A model generated the notes under the pieces. It ran no database searches, was not told the origin of the DNA, and saw nothing but the letters and a program-made list of their open reading frames with translations. From assembly GCF_020144665.1 (NCBI RefSeq), contig NZ_JAAHBQ010000001.1, forward strand, positions 1 through 64,000: a stretch of DNA of 64,000 nt, read 5' to 3'. Each line of letters begins with the position of its first letter. Positions within the stretch are counted from its first letter, which is position 1. The position numbers were made by a program, and so were the translations under genes. Below, in pieces: positions 44,301-46,365 of this stretch. Origin of the DNA: Oscillatoria salina IIICB1 (GTDB taxonomy: Bacteria; Cyanobacteriota; Cyanobacteriia; Cyanobacteriales; SIO1D9).

Positions 44301-46357
44301 TTGCTCAAACTTTACAATCAATCGCTACTGTACTCAATCAAACGGTTGTCAATCAAGAGCAAACTCTTCAGGAACGTTTGCTTACTCTGACAGCACAAAT
44401 TATTGAGCAACATCTCCAAGAACAAATCTTACCTTCACTAGAAAATTCTGACCAAATATCAACAATTACATCTCAGTTTAATTGGCTTGCTACTCAACTG
44501 CAAAATATCTATCAAAAGCTAGTTAAAAATCCTGATGAGTTGTTAGCTTTGTCAACAGATGAGGTTTTAGCTAGCTTCAATGACATCACATCTTTTAAAT
44601 CTCTCCTAAAATCTGATTTACCTTCTAATATTAACCTGATCGAACAAAGCCTCATCACTCTTGAAGAGGCAACTGCTCAGATCGATGATTTGCTTACAGA
44701 TGATACAGTTACTAACACCCCACCTGTAGCAGTAGATGACAATTTCACCGTTAATGAAGATAGCACAAACAACATCTTAGAAGTCTTAAATAATGACAGC
44801 GATGCTGACTCAGACACCCTGACAATTACGGCTGTAACTGAAGGTAATAACGGTGGAGAAATTGCCATCAGCAATGACAATCAAACCTTAATTTACACCC
44901 CAGCAGCTAACTTCAACGGTACCGAAACCTTCACCTACACAATTGATGATGGTAGCGGCACAACTGCCCAAGCATCAGTAGAAATTACCGTTACTCCTGA
45001 ATTAACAACCAACACCCCACCTGTAGCAGTAGATGACAATTTCACCGTCAATGAAGATAGCACAAACAACATCTTAGAAGTCTTAAATAATGACAGCGAT
45101 CCTGACTCAGACACCCTGACAATCACGGCTGTAACTGAAGGTAATAACGGTGGAGAAATTACCATCAGTAACGACAATCAAACCTTAATTTACACCCCAG
45201 CAGCTAACTTCAACGGTACCGAAACCTTCACCTACACAATTGATGATGGTAGCGGCACAACTGCCCAAGCATCAGTAGAAATTACCGTCAATAATCTTCC
45301 CGATACACCAACATTAAAAGAAGAAGCAACTTCCGGTATTTTCACCCTCGAAGACTTACCAGCAGATTTGTTCTTCTCCTTAAACAGTAATAATCAATTC
45401 ACCCAAGTAAGCGAAATTGGAGTCTTTACTGTTGACAACGAACAAGGAACCATTAATAATCTTTCTCTCGGAACATCTGGTTATCAAGAAGCTGCATTAG
45501 AAAACTCGAAAGTTATTTTCTCAATGTTGCCAGATTCTCATCTACCTAATGGCTTAACTTTGGCAGATATTGAGCGAATTTTACCTTTAGATGAAGATAC
45601 CAGTTTCGGTTTCTATCTGCTGAAAGAAAATAGCACTCAAGCTGTTTTTAAAGAGATGCAGGAAAATGGCAATAGCGATGAGGAAATTATCCTTTCTAAC
45701 TCTTCATTATTCCAAACAGAAGTTCAAACCGACGGTAGTTGGATTCTTAGCTGGACAGATGAATTGAACGCCATGACGGTTGATTTGCAAGTGCAACAAC
45801 AACAACCAATCACAATTGGTACTCAATTGCAAAACGAGCAAGGTTTAGAGGTAATTGATTTATCCGGTGAAAGTAATTCTTTAACAGTAGAAGTTACTAT
45901 TCACCGCGAAGCAGCAGTGGATAATATAGTTAGCTTGTATAAAGTTCAAGCTGATGGTAGTGTTACTGACCCTCTGACAGGTGAAACAATTACTGCAACT
46001 TCAGAAAATCAATCTCGTTATATTCGTGCAGCTTTAGCTAATCGAGTGGAAGGGTTAGATATTTCTAGTAGTAATCAAACTGAAACTATTCTTTCTGGGG
46101 AGTTAGAAGCTGGGGAAATTTATGCACCGATGATTATTTTTGACCCAGCAAAACAGGTTAATGCTAATTTAGCTAATCCCGATATTTGGTTGGAAGATGT
46201 TGAGGTTTATTTCCCGTGGATGGAAGTTAATTCTGATGGTTACGACCACATTCGTTTATTAGGAGATAATCATTTTGGTTTTGAAGATTTACCTGCTGGT
46301 GGAGATCGCGATTTTAATGATTTAATTGTTAAAGTTGATTTGTCACCAGTTGACTAG
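20345..46357 (+). CDS. Giant 8670-residue multidomain adhesin/matrix protein with C-terminal DUF4114
   Basis: One uninterrupted frame of 8670 codons (roughly 0.95 MDa at 110 Da per residue). Approximate domain order in residues: LamG-like 46-199; three Ig-like (Big_12 type) units 205-775, two carrying an inserted F5/8 type C domain; a further Ig-like unit 779-879; five cadherin/tandem-95-like WQYS units 879-1779; degenerate RTX repeats 1796-1892; bulb-lectin-like and roughly 115-residue modules 1916-3550, with a second LamG near 3330-3630; an F5/8C near 3737-3848; Calx-beta-like segments with a third LamG 4342-4550; C-type-lectin-like 4589-4716; FG-GAP-like 4759-4999; a second C-type-lectin-like domain 5449-5569; Calx-beta-like and unassigned 5570-7430; EF-hand/dockerin-like loops 7435-7872; two near-identical cadherin-like repeats 8124-8316; DUF4114 at the end. 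No N-terminal signal peptide or sortase/PEP-CTERM anchor is visible, so type I secretion is likely (inference). The start ATG has only a weak AAGAG 6 nt upstream. Confidence 0.85.
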   Translation: MEIINPNLNIDSNFLSSLNRINTALNGSEQTDTITGGINRGQDNVYRFLKGEGLHLPSSGTTSYSLELIFKFDETNGYRKILDFAGRTQDTGLYVYNQQIRFYNVSGATGGTVNSGEYNHLILTRSNDNTVVAYLNGQQIFSFNDSSNLAVINASDGLNIFIEDTLQGTEQSAGHLDLLSFWSSNTLSSTQTLHRYNSLQDSSIAPSVNITSDRSELNSGETATITFTFSKEITDFDLNDITVTGGTISNLTGIGGTITASGENALAGEGKEEAFDRNSNTKWLTFSNTGWLQYEFETPAVVTDYHLTSANDEPARDPKDWQLQGSNDGVNFVNLESQTNQNFDTRLETKSFHIPSTNQQAYQYYRLNITANHGLDSYGDATLQLAELQLEYDSIYTATFTPEEDSQTTANIQVGSDYFDLSGNPGTSQSITIDIDTDEIDETAPTLTITSDKSELSSGETATITFTFSEEVSEFDSSDITVTGGTLGTVSTSDNQIYTATFTPEENSKITGTIQVGSDYFDLLGNPGTSQSITIDIDTDETAPTLVITSDKSELSSGETATITFTFSEKITDFDLNDITVTGGTISNLTGGIGGTITASGENASQEGKEEAFDQSSSTKWLTFSNTGWLQYEFDSPVVVTDYNLTSANDEPSRDPKDWQLQGSNDGVSFVNLESQTNQNFDTRLETKSYNIPSANQQAYKYYRLNITANHGLDSYDNSILQLAELELVYDSIYTATFTPEEDSKITGTVEVAGTYRDLSGNTGTSITFNDLSIDTRNPQLTINPISENDSLNLRESSQDLIISGTAIALDGEIVTVNLNGKEYTSEVIDDRWTVVIPVEDVEIITETDKQVFQVNAEVGLGSVNLTQFKNLEVSKNPPVFNPTNPQLPTITEDETTHQGKKISELLDTENLGIVIIEANNNNGSWQYTLYDSEPFAFTINDDGSQTPIFPGWRDLPLISEEQGLLLGANHRLRFVPNQENGGEASLRYRAWDRFGLGEPGEQVDARIDNENTNFSPETDTIEIEITSVNDAPQLKLDVDLETIEENDIAPENGRNLSEVFGIAIADPDNGSSLEGFAVVGFGAVGQEMDSSQGKWQYSLDGLNWLDINLRDIDRKPTEIDNKQELSYEIYNLQNEIRQLNNNYYGRSSDFNWQDKLRKLIENNVADREFIDGFVENTVGTSYLRKTEYVYNPYLGRSYEETRYVEVTQVDEYKFNNYLYNQLADLLEAGTISQKFLDELKALEVFNDQTYNRLSNLAGEYYDRSHKEALALNPFTQIRFLPANNFTGKPLQMLVTVLDNSYTGGFTSAQGEKTIDINQWKPTSYFAFEPSAVGVEVVNVNDAPSFDNVGELAAINEDSLAAEIVGETIANLFSDKFVDADPGDTLSGILIVSNPNNSEQGEWQYSTDDGRNWLKVGTVDDLENALALDIFTKIRFVPVSNFSGAVDGLEVRALDSTYDEGFTQGSDRYFIDSRLNGNESAIAGETQLLQTTIKPQNDRPVLQTTNNKSLTAITEDDLDNLGTRVGDLIANKIKDADINDPQGIAITSANNQNGQWQYRLSSTSTWRNIGTVSDNSSLRLSENAYIRFLPDGKNGTTTTLKYRAYVSSDTDRLSGTKSTNLTQEQSLRDAVSEAEQTVTLKVNSLNDPPRLANSKTLATPANWRNPAGQTLESLFASQFSDLDLGASFKGIVVSDNFAQTLQGSWQYSVDNGSNWIDIIANPERSLVLSRQTKIRFLPLLSFTGTPGNLKIRALDNTYTGEFSQTDRQIYLDTTNLEPTSPVSDSVDLSSGYVPRQAVDLLGTNNSDILNNVGGKSVSALAGNDTLRYQPTSSFTTIDGGTGSDVLEINDNWENYEVKFEHNRITIKHKSTQQTRIVANNVEKIKFNDHEITGLRYELKLLNNAAEEIYQDKDQLSANKSIRLLPSNSRLKAGDVFTSPNGEYSLSLQNGVLVFSSAEKQIWSSGLDLGATEVRLETNGYLVFYDREGDTVSKIFTGGGEKGQLFISNEGVFGVSDRQGKITHLFPQILELGETITSPSGKYEFGVTSLFGSIIFYLSNLENNQLQWGKIIASDTSNENTKIRAALKASGELVVERLERVPQPENSIPKLETETLWSSKIASGNTSLGLPSLIVTDTGNFGIWRPDVAKYFSIPESIEATFSNLDLEQVSLPFTKAVGPNNVFYSTTTHKAGSYRAEINFHLADDKTSGAINPNEIIDWQVILYNSNNESYILTPENATLTYGFLDEDTDFDDNGNIVRTKNLITDGLVIENNRIYIQQRGYSGSSFEEPQIEFKSNDGKYGFLLGITSWFNATAERKITFNGSSQTTQLPKINNSRDDNQVYFTSQRSSQSLDILDVGETLKAGEYELKLTEEKLQLSNSQGEVWSYNPAVNSIGKARTYTTNLSSSGIISPNREYQVYLDAEGDLVIGKGDRNRYTFRKETNKYTAEGWLEIPIAQVSGIFGVDLPLDWKVKLINKSTGQFFELTPSNAKLSTTTDWPFGNSDRFLEIVDNGKNINFKPEFGGRALNWKANNGNYELNLNDTGTFWNDLDIAIKYAGVTDTKNAQPSDFATLDPNFEPYNIVETTRLWNEGEYQQSTQLVVENGDLVVKDAQDRTLATLKETEGSEVYFALDDDGKLELLQKSATGYISDVTIAPDTGKLVLPKSDRQRFVFSQEVNDHLAEGWFEIPIVRTSGAISQAEILDWDIKIVDKSDFSYFTLTPKNSDFTGNNLAIFDNGTNVKLTKGNAISWRSNNGNYEFYFHFTDNFFADKDVNINVKYAGQDSVASYDANYFQENLDLGTKLSLTDSGVTNLVQISKLNYISDSLIEQFYAPEATKKISKVDLDSFGNLVFFNQDGNKLSLIESGNDEKGAFALALDQYGNVSVVNAYRNTLTKPLHKGTEENSLLLMPDSEISDSEISQLTVTSPRTVWDKNQVGKVQIKLYENWESGKTEYFTDEPVKVAYEILLRSENPLPLTAQVKDINYLGATAAEVNSNTDANRSGIAITQLQKFDRGIWQYSPDGKTWRNIGNVSDSNALFLGADSYLRFVPESNEYYPSNLSFRYKLWRENASLVGKYGSLNSANVADEYQQGAIADEGFLTNKLRFRRINPENGEARDNNNNLLEYAIANVVVIPSGSSTAEIDILPLVDTIQEQVQTVDVRIKSIDWVNQGDTLVSGYLYQEGDINQEYVLLPVDDSGDRLQITIADSGLFDAGLQITDEYGFPVKGELKLNHQEGEPTVFYIALTSRPAHDVEVKVNNNLTLTFSSDRDTWDRPQKVTLTNQKAGSTTNITVASLDPFYDALGSNIIKLVDTSRVLQVAEPVSLRLGKDVALQLPDNLELQGNYAIQFWLKPESPDGVILRSDSGELRLENGIFKGTERWNFVSSEATQLSLNKWNKIALIEDNQNLILYLNGEKVSDGKVSNRVYELNYETDSYQAVGTMRIDASRLSGGILAQEILSWEITLAHKATGNKIELNSNNARLIYGNNSLQLTGDRLVLNTAIPYVSVEWRSQDNQNRFAFGKTSSFSSASNNLLIKYQGNSQTKTIADNTVFTTRITEDNSGVVDPLQVEQFGDLSNRGITGYLSRVEFWDNLKPFNSAYLATLAARYNLDEGSGEIANNQGTSTSLEDAQILIAKSSLSEAIWQAGFSPAEREYLSILSEEEKQFLLVDRNNDLPTVNVNVPENSQQVEEGTNTTAVFAITLDKPAPEGGIFVPYVLRNPQVISTLTESTLVTSEAKWAIAQASGSIQLEFAPETNYIVTSYQITANSSDRSQDVTSWRLLGSQDGINYTELDTRTQETFADRNAVNTYQISENNTAYRFYLLEATDNNGGSQIQLGNLQLFSFNNPETNLPTEITQQPYNVRIANNLLSENSTSEWTKPDVTIANVNSTSQAQLNSNSSEPLQQQQLALGQDISIKLGETIFSGIYIPEGSRQGQITLRSLDDNRAERNQKYELQIIGDGDPEATRFKAGGEQLGELIVRDADRKGVELLTLDRDYQYNAELDQLILVDSLVTAESVFTSEKSTPSLEIRFSPDVQLWQELQLKNIEIRLSGQEELGLTEGNQILDDLDSFAILNIRADYAGKNITGTLVLTDLNDQVTTQPFSLELNPSQELADYNLLRSAIIDSSDTVSSRQDNFDLGRLLTTATGDNLPLRSHLKTWDSYLYVRLKSAPQNPDSQIVIDLQASQGLGGTQEIELSTQQITFAAKNWQQPVLVGVRGINDIYADPAQQGVITAELNQDLTTDTAYLLGYESAAVDYLNLANPETIRDFTDIDLDALANENDSEPLSSLRVKWNPSPTYTRVIEEGNKANIILEAAAATGILKGRVALGITNPQSVLRLDGEKDYLSLNKPLQLGETYSLQFHLRLKESEQINRMLLASQDDNLQVWINEQRRLEVRIKTTQGETKIVASSLAIPLDESRLTIAVAEKSLVLYLNGINVGTIALATQESFSPVKLTHFFGSPAITDDNPENIESEFSLQPYGGLAYGIRVWDRAIAAETELASWASSIPENLPISNSNLVANFELNKSNRLDFFNSVTTNPLQLSVTTPIEVFDYATPSPSGLVSSRLYDNLLTLNYNVEGVEIAESFQGVRFGTRFFFLTPVADNWSELEAIAQRYGGSLAVIDTPELNNFLAENLADQENVAIGLRADGNWISGGRIDELAYRWQNSLELEDTLETATQPGYVLSAQGNWELAGTEQIKGIVEIALPSPTEILAGKNLVEEEALPEKDFQLPLGTLYKGGKANQFPLSGNRYIGDRVAIAAADFNNDSQPDLLVFSEKNGGQLFLNNSTLTEIQFQRDREALINLKNIQPALNGREFQLIDLNEDSLVDLVWNDGEKIVWLENQLSNNQAFGTETQPVTLIDNTVAPGIDFTQANFELIVENNLTSLLVTDRGSIRLFQPESNLTSNWQEIQGNQNPFSELILPADLELSLRSVDSDRDGLLDLYVFARSNDLTAIDSGFIRYFEQTEEGTYQDRTFSDELTKRLPAIGNLESIAFLDNQNQGLDAVTLSYNVGRYEFGRLQDINDQLTFDFTGANSEADLSQILEVYSIDDQIAEGDERLTLRLLATEDFALGEEVERTVDLIISDNDESGINVEWYSGDRASAQTLVSHNRDREITQLDLREGIDNGGFFTVSLASQPSKNVTVNTVSSNSETFRLERIYPFKINFALDGTLEISSRLPNSGDDYLLKFRSDLIASVTDNNDGVYQVLLKPEVTAQLKAELDTLIAHERIFQLITDNGIDLIDLSESEKLLAALGYIFLPEFQQFLQETVLNQGSSVEILQSVTAIQDIFEQIRIDVETNDPTYRIGGSLNANQLFSERITTVSSDNLAFNFTTLNWEQKIFVRPVATEDLSDNTEQTSPNLLISTSSLDNQYNALDLLKVPVQIADNDRAEVIINNFQDIREGVDGQFEVTLASQPNGEVTITLTPENIRGLTPNAATGLPSHSYTLIEETMTWQQAQQRAWELGGHLVSINSQAEQDFLVENFGSQVTEGFWIGLHRQNWLQWDNGETVDYGYWQQGEPSFTDYNEHFAYVNAQDNFTWHDGNSELSLPFIVELDDPDRQDLSLNNKYFGQTIELTFDETNWNLPQQVTVRPQDNPYYEGSRESFVYFDVASTDPSYDQFAVDPVSVQIRDNDVPVAKTFTVLDAAEPGQIGFFGLKLDTDQVRDRQGLKIYYRVKGIPYTIQDQLGNSFDYDTNLGEDFQSYVDLTPSGENYVTIAPGQDLGNVVIFPIDDFIAEGVPDQRIEEITKNQLSQLNLFANFPLDTFTLSTGDKRSTINGDSLELNREGELLINGVKRDEGIFKVQFERNQGSPLLKVYKTDNPEKSDNGSAEPRRFEQVILELLPDPNVAEPSYRLTDFNTSASVRIWDDDKVGFRFILPGDRANTDPDQKGELKVVESADLSDIQQTSGASFLVRPLSDPDDKYIHLRFSPQWKDHLKHEFKFQLKEQPNLLAGEAEFRINLALGDLNQEKLVIPQAIIDNLREAGEIVDPIFENGQIKGISITRTKDNWAKPFSFVLTPEDEQGIVTEERYLQRQSGSSRFTTYAQFLTSVLEQTKEVLISYTDKIDTVEISDPSDRNQGTAVDITTALPIQGIYQPGTRLDRGEAWLSEDRRVALSLEASSANETKLVLNHLRTEPNSQGFYQVEKSEVLRTVAGDKSFLSFKPDGRLVLIESKNVTETIKFNQFDDRIQSLDSLVNSEVLSQFAPLESFSFNRYNYQGSKTTLSKGEQLRLVGNVSDSQQFEFELDIAGNLSVRRGQTLKAIATNVSQVNFSSSGVSVIRESIKEAWSPQPTYDNFDATYFAVQNNGEIALYTQGGEKPYQKQLAGVQEEMVAADPRAVVFTQKLPDVPVVFQNDDANNPRLDGAYFDTSNWSRYQKITVAAASDELIDIARSLKVNLNVEGEPLYAVKFDNAESPLVLTIDDPHFEKNTIISSFAEPLGDNEQVLNQAEIPLIGDASGKLPNFSEAFGQKFKESLEKNEKIDASNVTAAVTQALVASFGGGELNQLGKEGLFGVQGLSVNADWQFGTLLLNVTFQKNFLPFVTELGADLGLPEFGLELDGQLKGYLGGKISLSPAIRITNPSITAKNPENKTVQTGAEEPSRWQQITQTIKNALNGPEYDLEVTEETGKQGVLNRFQLNTSEDENGNPATGLELYLNLDFEELGLQSTLFPLQLNASQKSIEEFVLGSDGDEIIIELKDNLLNQIGNADLVVRGLRYTGEPENRSNAKDWDYQQISLSNPGQINVEGIITIPNATIKSQGEIRLPLRPKTAYNIDKIELYLGDSSNSQSTPQLLESILIPSSILNGSSTTAELPSYEITRISTQTNNFLGFVPLDNGNEQFERFNEQYGFLNELAKNPSDASKFVGASDAVLSELTAGDDYNEARLELAVPITKPKETNLRFYRKYPFDIKIDDVTERTYSTSDLSSISLNFNKHKQVNLSLALDDIVDNSELQDFYVEMVYLPSFAAKDLPNSDKVEQGKTDEEKIYTLLQQDTFGTPTTIYNVGYTTPQVNPEESENQPWNKQLPLHTKIINSQDVNTGKPVSNSALVDSATHLIRLADLNGLVLNLDSSEFLKSKSGNDAIVNNPSHFDDFVIRIIKKIDENTALIGKEGDRLGTKILSGRANPNDPNSPVYNNGPFEVLYEIRPFGSFKKVNLVKDYIRVNVDNPDTQGEYRIIPLYDVDDFNIEQNSDGSFKSVSAKNADRSKLTDKLLHIVSPPTIPTLVFENAQPDLIKIVGPDGKPQTNSLGTPLDFVHLPTANFWVREQNNNGTLKLNLDEYYIAADGEPLRKALVPFSQLTNTAQIQPRVTGQFATAFDVTTGFPADLPTPSLEFDLGLFGYVNKNLINRETNVKPDGKAFAVGVNDLSLNLGTFVTDLLKPVIDSVDEIFVNTGVYQVIDLLDTDTQFLESIGIAGLFDTNKDDKVSVLELLEAGNNLGAALSSLQKGKQVAPSQLISTIVKFADLVKQFREVANNEGLEELIVGLYDQYTKAFGDVAQKPNTSGQNPTTTEANTSAIDTNDKTLQRQNALDLDESSNQSGNSDNAKITDQAPAQKGLFEKLANIGLSIPVLDDPLLVLDLIFGEDIDLVKFKPFPQKQQYFLHTELKKGLPEPLDFLSVGVEGNLLAGVDLSFGFDTYGLRQFETGEHGDNFLKLLDSFYLQDWTDSSYGSGNIVDKPELFLNLEAGAKGEASLKVFGIEVASGEIGGGLGASLNLDLDEFGEHKEERNQDADGKIRISDWQKQGANIFDFYGDLYVYFKAVAEAFGITLLNEKWKYPFYEFRLSNSVDIAGKSTQAYIEGATIFFDRNFNLSLDEDEPFTLTKADGSYDLNLNPVEYDLDGDGELTIADGQVVSLGGLDTESNLPITAPMISEPTATITSPLTTLGVTLSLREGGSTESRLNQVKEIFGIPAEVDLNSFDAIAAAKSGDPLGLIVYQAHVVVDSLLTNLTNISALYSQSDDDSTLFAQTLQSIATVLNQTVVNQEQTLQERLLTLTAQIIEQHLQEQILPSLENSDQISTITSQFNWLATQLQNIYQKLVKNPDELLALSTDEVLASFNDITSFKSLLKSDLPSNINLIEQSLITLEEATAQIDDLLTDDTVTNTPPVAVDDNFTVNEDSTNNILEVLNNDSDADSDTLTITAVTEGNNGGEIAISNDNQTLIYTPAANFNGTETFTYTIDDGSGTTAQASVEITVTPELTTNTPPVAVDDNFTVNEDSTNNILEVLNNDSDPDSDTLTITAVTEGNNGGEITISNDNQTLIYTPAANFNGTETFTYTIDDGSGTTAQASVEITVNNLPDTPTLKEEATSGIFTLEDLPADLFFSLNSNNQFTQVSEIGVFTVDNEQGTINNLSLGTSGYQEAALENSKVIFSMLPDSHLPNGLTLADIERILPLDEDTSFGFYLLKENSTQAVFKEMQENGNSDEEIILSNSSLFQTEVQTDGSWILSWTDELNAMTVDLQVQQQQPITIGTQLQNEQGLEVIDLSGESNSLTVEVTIHREAAVDNIVSLYKVQADGSVTDPLTGETITATSENQSRYIRAALANRVEGLDISSSNQTETILSGELEAGEIYAPMIIFDPAKQVNANLANPDIWLEDVEVYFPWMEVNSDGYDHIRLLGDNHFGFEDLPAGGDRDFNDLIVKVDLSPVD
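20959..22680 (+). repeat. Three Ig-like units, two with inserted F5/8C domain (inside the giant gene)
   Basis: The DNA block agtggagaaaccgcaacaat recurs at 20999, 21716 and 22013. The middle unit (297 bp, 99 residues) is an uninterrupted Ig-like domain ending IYTATFTPEE...SKITG. The first and third carry about 140 extra residues (about 21110-21520 and 22120-22535) reading as a discoidin/F5/8C carbohydrate-binding domain (TKWLTFSNTGWLQYEF, DPKDWQLQGSNDG, YYRLNITANHGLDSY). The two long copies are about 85% identical by eye, so the block arose by recent segmental duplication. Confidence 0.8.
22980..25680 (+). repeat. Five WQYS-type cadherin-like units (inside the giant gene)
   Basis: Units share ITEDD...DL, a G-x-WQY-S/T-x-D-G-x-x-W core (near 23119, 23629, 24551, 25009 and 25457) and an I-R-F-x-P strand. 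A sixth copy lies alone near 29290-29560. The second unit carries a polar alpha-helical insertion of about 150 residues (23696-24150). They resemble tandem-95/cadherin-like repeats of secreted bacterial giant proteins. Confidence 0.7.
25731..26020 (+). other. Degenerate RTX calcium-binding segment (inside the giant gene)
   Basis: LLGTNNSDILNNVGG, ALAGNDTLRY and IDGGTGSDVLEIND follow the G-G-x-G-x-D-x-L pattern, then a strand KIKFNDHEI like the end of hemolysin-type repeat domains. It supports Ca-dependent folding after type I secretion, although only three or four repeats are present and they are internal rather than C-terminal. Confidence 0.7.
26905..30980 (+). repeat. Four copies of an unnamed roughly 115-residue module (inside the giant gene)
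   Basis: Copies begin near 26905, 27676, 28379 and 30655. Each has a start of the type A-E-G-W-x-E-I, then S-G-x-I...E-I-x-D-W-x-I, a middle x-L-T-P-x-N-A strand, and an ending W-x-S-N-N-G-x-Y-x-F...I-x-V-K-Y-A-G. Between them lie bulb-lectin-like strands (SPNGEYSLSLQNGVLVF; SGELVVERL). The fourth copy is nested inside the second LamG domain. I do not recognise a named family; the pattern resembles beta-sandwich segments of PEP-CTERM-type exported proteins. Confidence 0.6.
30330..31240 (+). other. Second LamG/concanavalin-like domain, interrupted (inside the giant gene)
   Basis: DNLELQGNYAIQFWLKPES, LSLNKWNKIALIEDNQ and LILYLNGEKVSDG are the front strands of a LamG domain. The closing strands (GYLSRVEFWDNLKPF) come only after the nested unnamed module, at about 31100. 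Possible polysaccharide-binding module. Confidence 0.65.
31555..31890 (+). other. Third F5/8C (discoidin-like) domain (inside the giant gene)
   Basis: IVTSYQITANSSDRSQDVTS, WRLLGSQDGINYTELDTRT and YRFYLLEATDNNGG repeat the pattern of the two earlier discoidin-like insertions but are much diverged. It is again embedded in a beta-rich domain that starts with a Calx-beta-like strand (TAVFAITLDKPAPEGG). Confidence 0.6.
33370..33990 (+). other. Third LamG-like domain (inside the giant gene)
   Basis: VLRLDGEKDYLSLNKPLQLG, YSLQFHLRLKES, LVLYLNGINVGTIAL and GGLAYGIRVWDRAI give the ordered strands of a LamG/concanavalin-A-like fold, inserted after a Calx-beta-like start (VIEEGNKANIILEAAAATG). Confidence 0.65.
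34110..34490 (+). other. C-type-lectin-like domain 1 (inside the giant gene)
   Basis: The strand FGTRFFFLTPVADNWSELEA, then AQRYGGSLAVIDTPELNNFL, AIGLRADGNWISGG and LAYRWQNS follow the C-type lectin pattern (W..A...C/G-G-L-x-x-I). It lacks the cysteine pairs, as is common in bacterial forms. Confidence 0.6.
34620..35340 (+). other. FG-GAP/VCBS-like segment (inside the giant gene)
   Basis: AIAAADFNNDSQPDLLVFSE, FQLIDLNEDSLVDLVWND and LRSVDSDRDGLLDLYVFAR are three Ca-binding D-x-N/D-x-D-x-x-x-D-L blades spaced as in FG-GAP/VCBS beta-propellers. Confidence 0.7.
36690..37050 (+). other. C-type-lectin-like domain 2 (inside the giant gene)
   Basis: The best-preserved lectin-like module: MTWQQAQQRAWELGGHLVSI, EGFWIGLHRQN, WDNGETVDYGYWQQGEPS and NFTWHDGNSELSLPFIVEL. 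The W-x-D-G-x-x...L-P-F-I-V-E closing strand fits C-type lectins. It sits inside a Calx-beta-like domain whose halves flank it (EVTITLTPEN before; FDETNWNLPQQVTVRPQDN after). Confidence 0.75.
42649..43960 (+). other. Three EF-hand/dockerin-like calcium loops (inside the giant gene)
   Basis: FDTNKDDKVSVLELLEAG (near 42649), NQDADGKIRISDW (near 43588) and YDLDGDGELTIADGQ (near 43915) carry the D-x-D/N-x-D-G-x-I/V-x-x-x-D/E loop. They are spread over about 1.3 kb and separated by Gly-rich beta segments, so they probably stabilise the fold rather than act as a dockerin pair. Confidence 0.6.
44714..45291 (+). repeat. Two near-identical 297-bp cadherin-like repeats (inside the giant gene)
   Basis: Units start at 44714 and 45011 (aacaccccacctgtagcagt), giving a 297-bp, 99-residue period. 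Only a handful of bases differ over about 280 bp (for example gctgac/cctgac and attgcc/attacc). The protein pattern, PPVAVDDNFTVNEDSTNNIL...NDSD-x-DSDTLTIT, is the Cadherin/Big_9 tandem type with DxND-style Ca sites. Recent duplication or gene conversion. Confidence 0.85.
46090..46354 (+). other. C-terminal DUF4114 domain (inside the giant gene)
   Basis: The protein ends with VYFPWMEVNSDGYDHIRLLG, then FGFEDLPAGGDRDFNDLIVK, the G-G-D-x-D-F-N-D signature of DUF4114, a domain found at the C-termini of large secreted cyanobacterial and planctomycete proteins. The stop is 8 bp from the convergent hpsP-like stop. Confidence 0.85.
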
Positions 46358-46365
46358 ATATCCGC

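Noticed and set aside
20345-46357. Giant gene as a polyketide or nonribosomal peptide synthase
   Set aside because: No ketosynthase, adenylation or carrier-protein motifs; the content is beta-rich adhesion and lectin modules.
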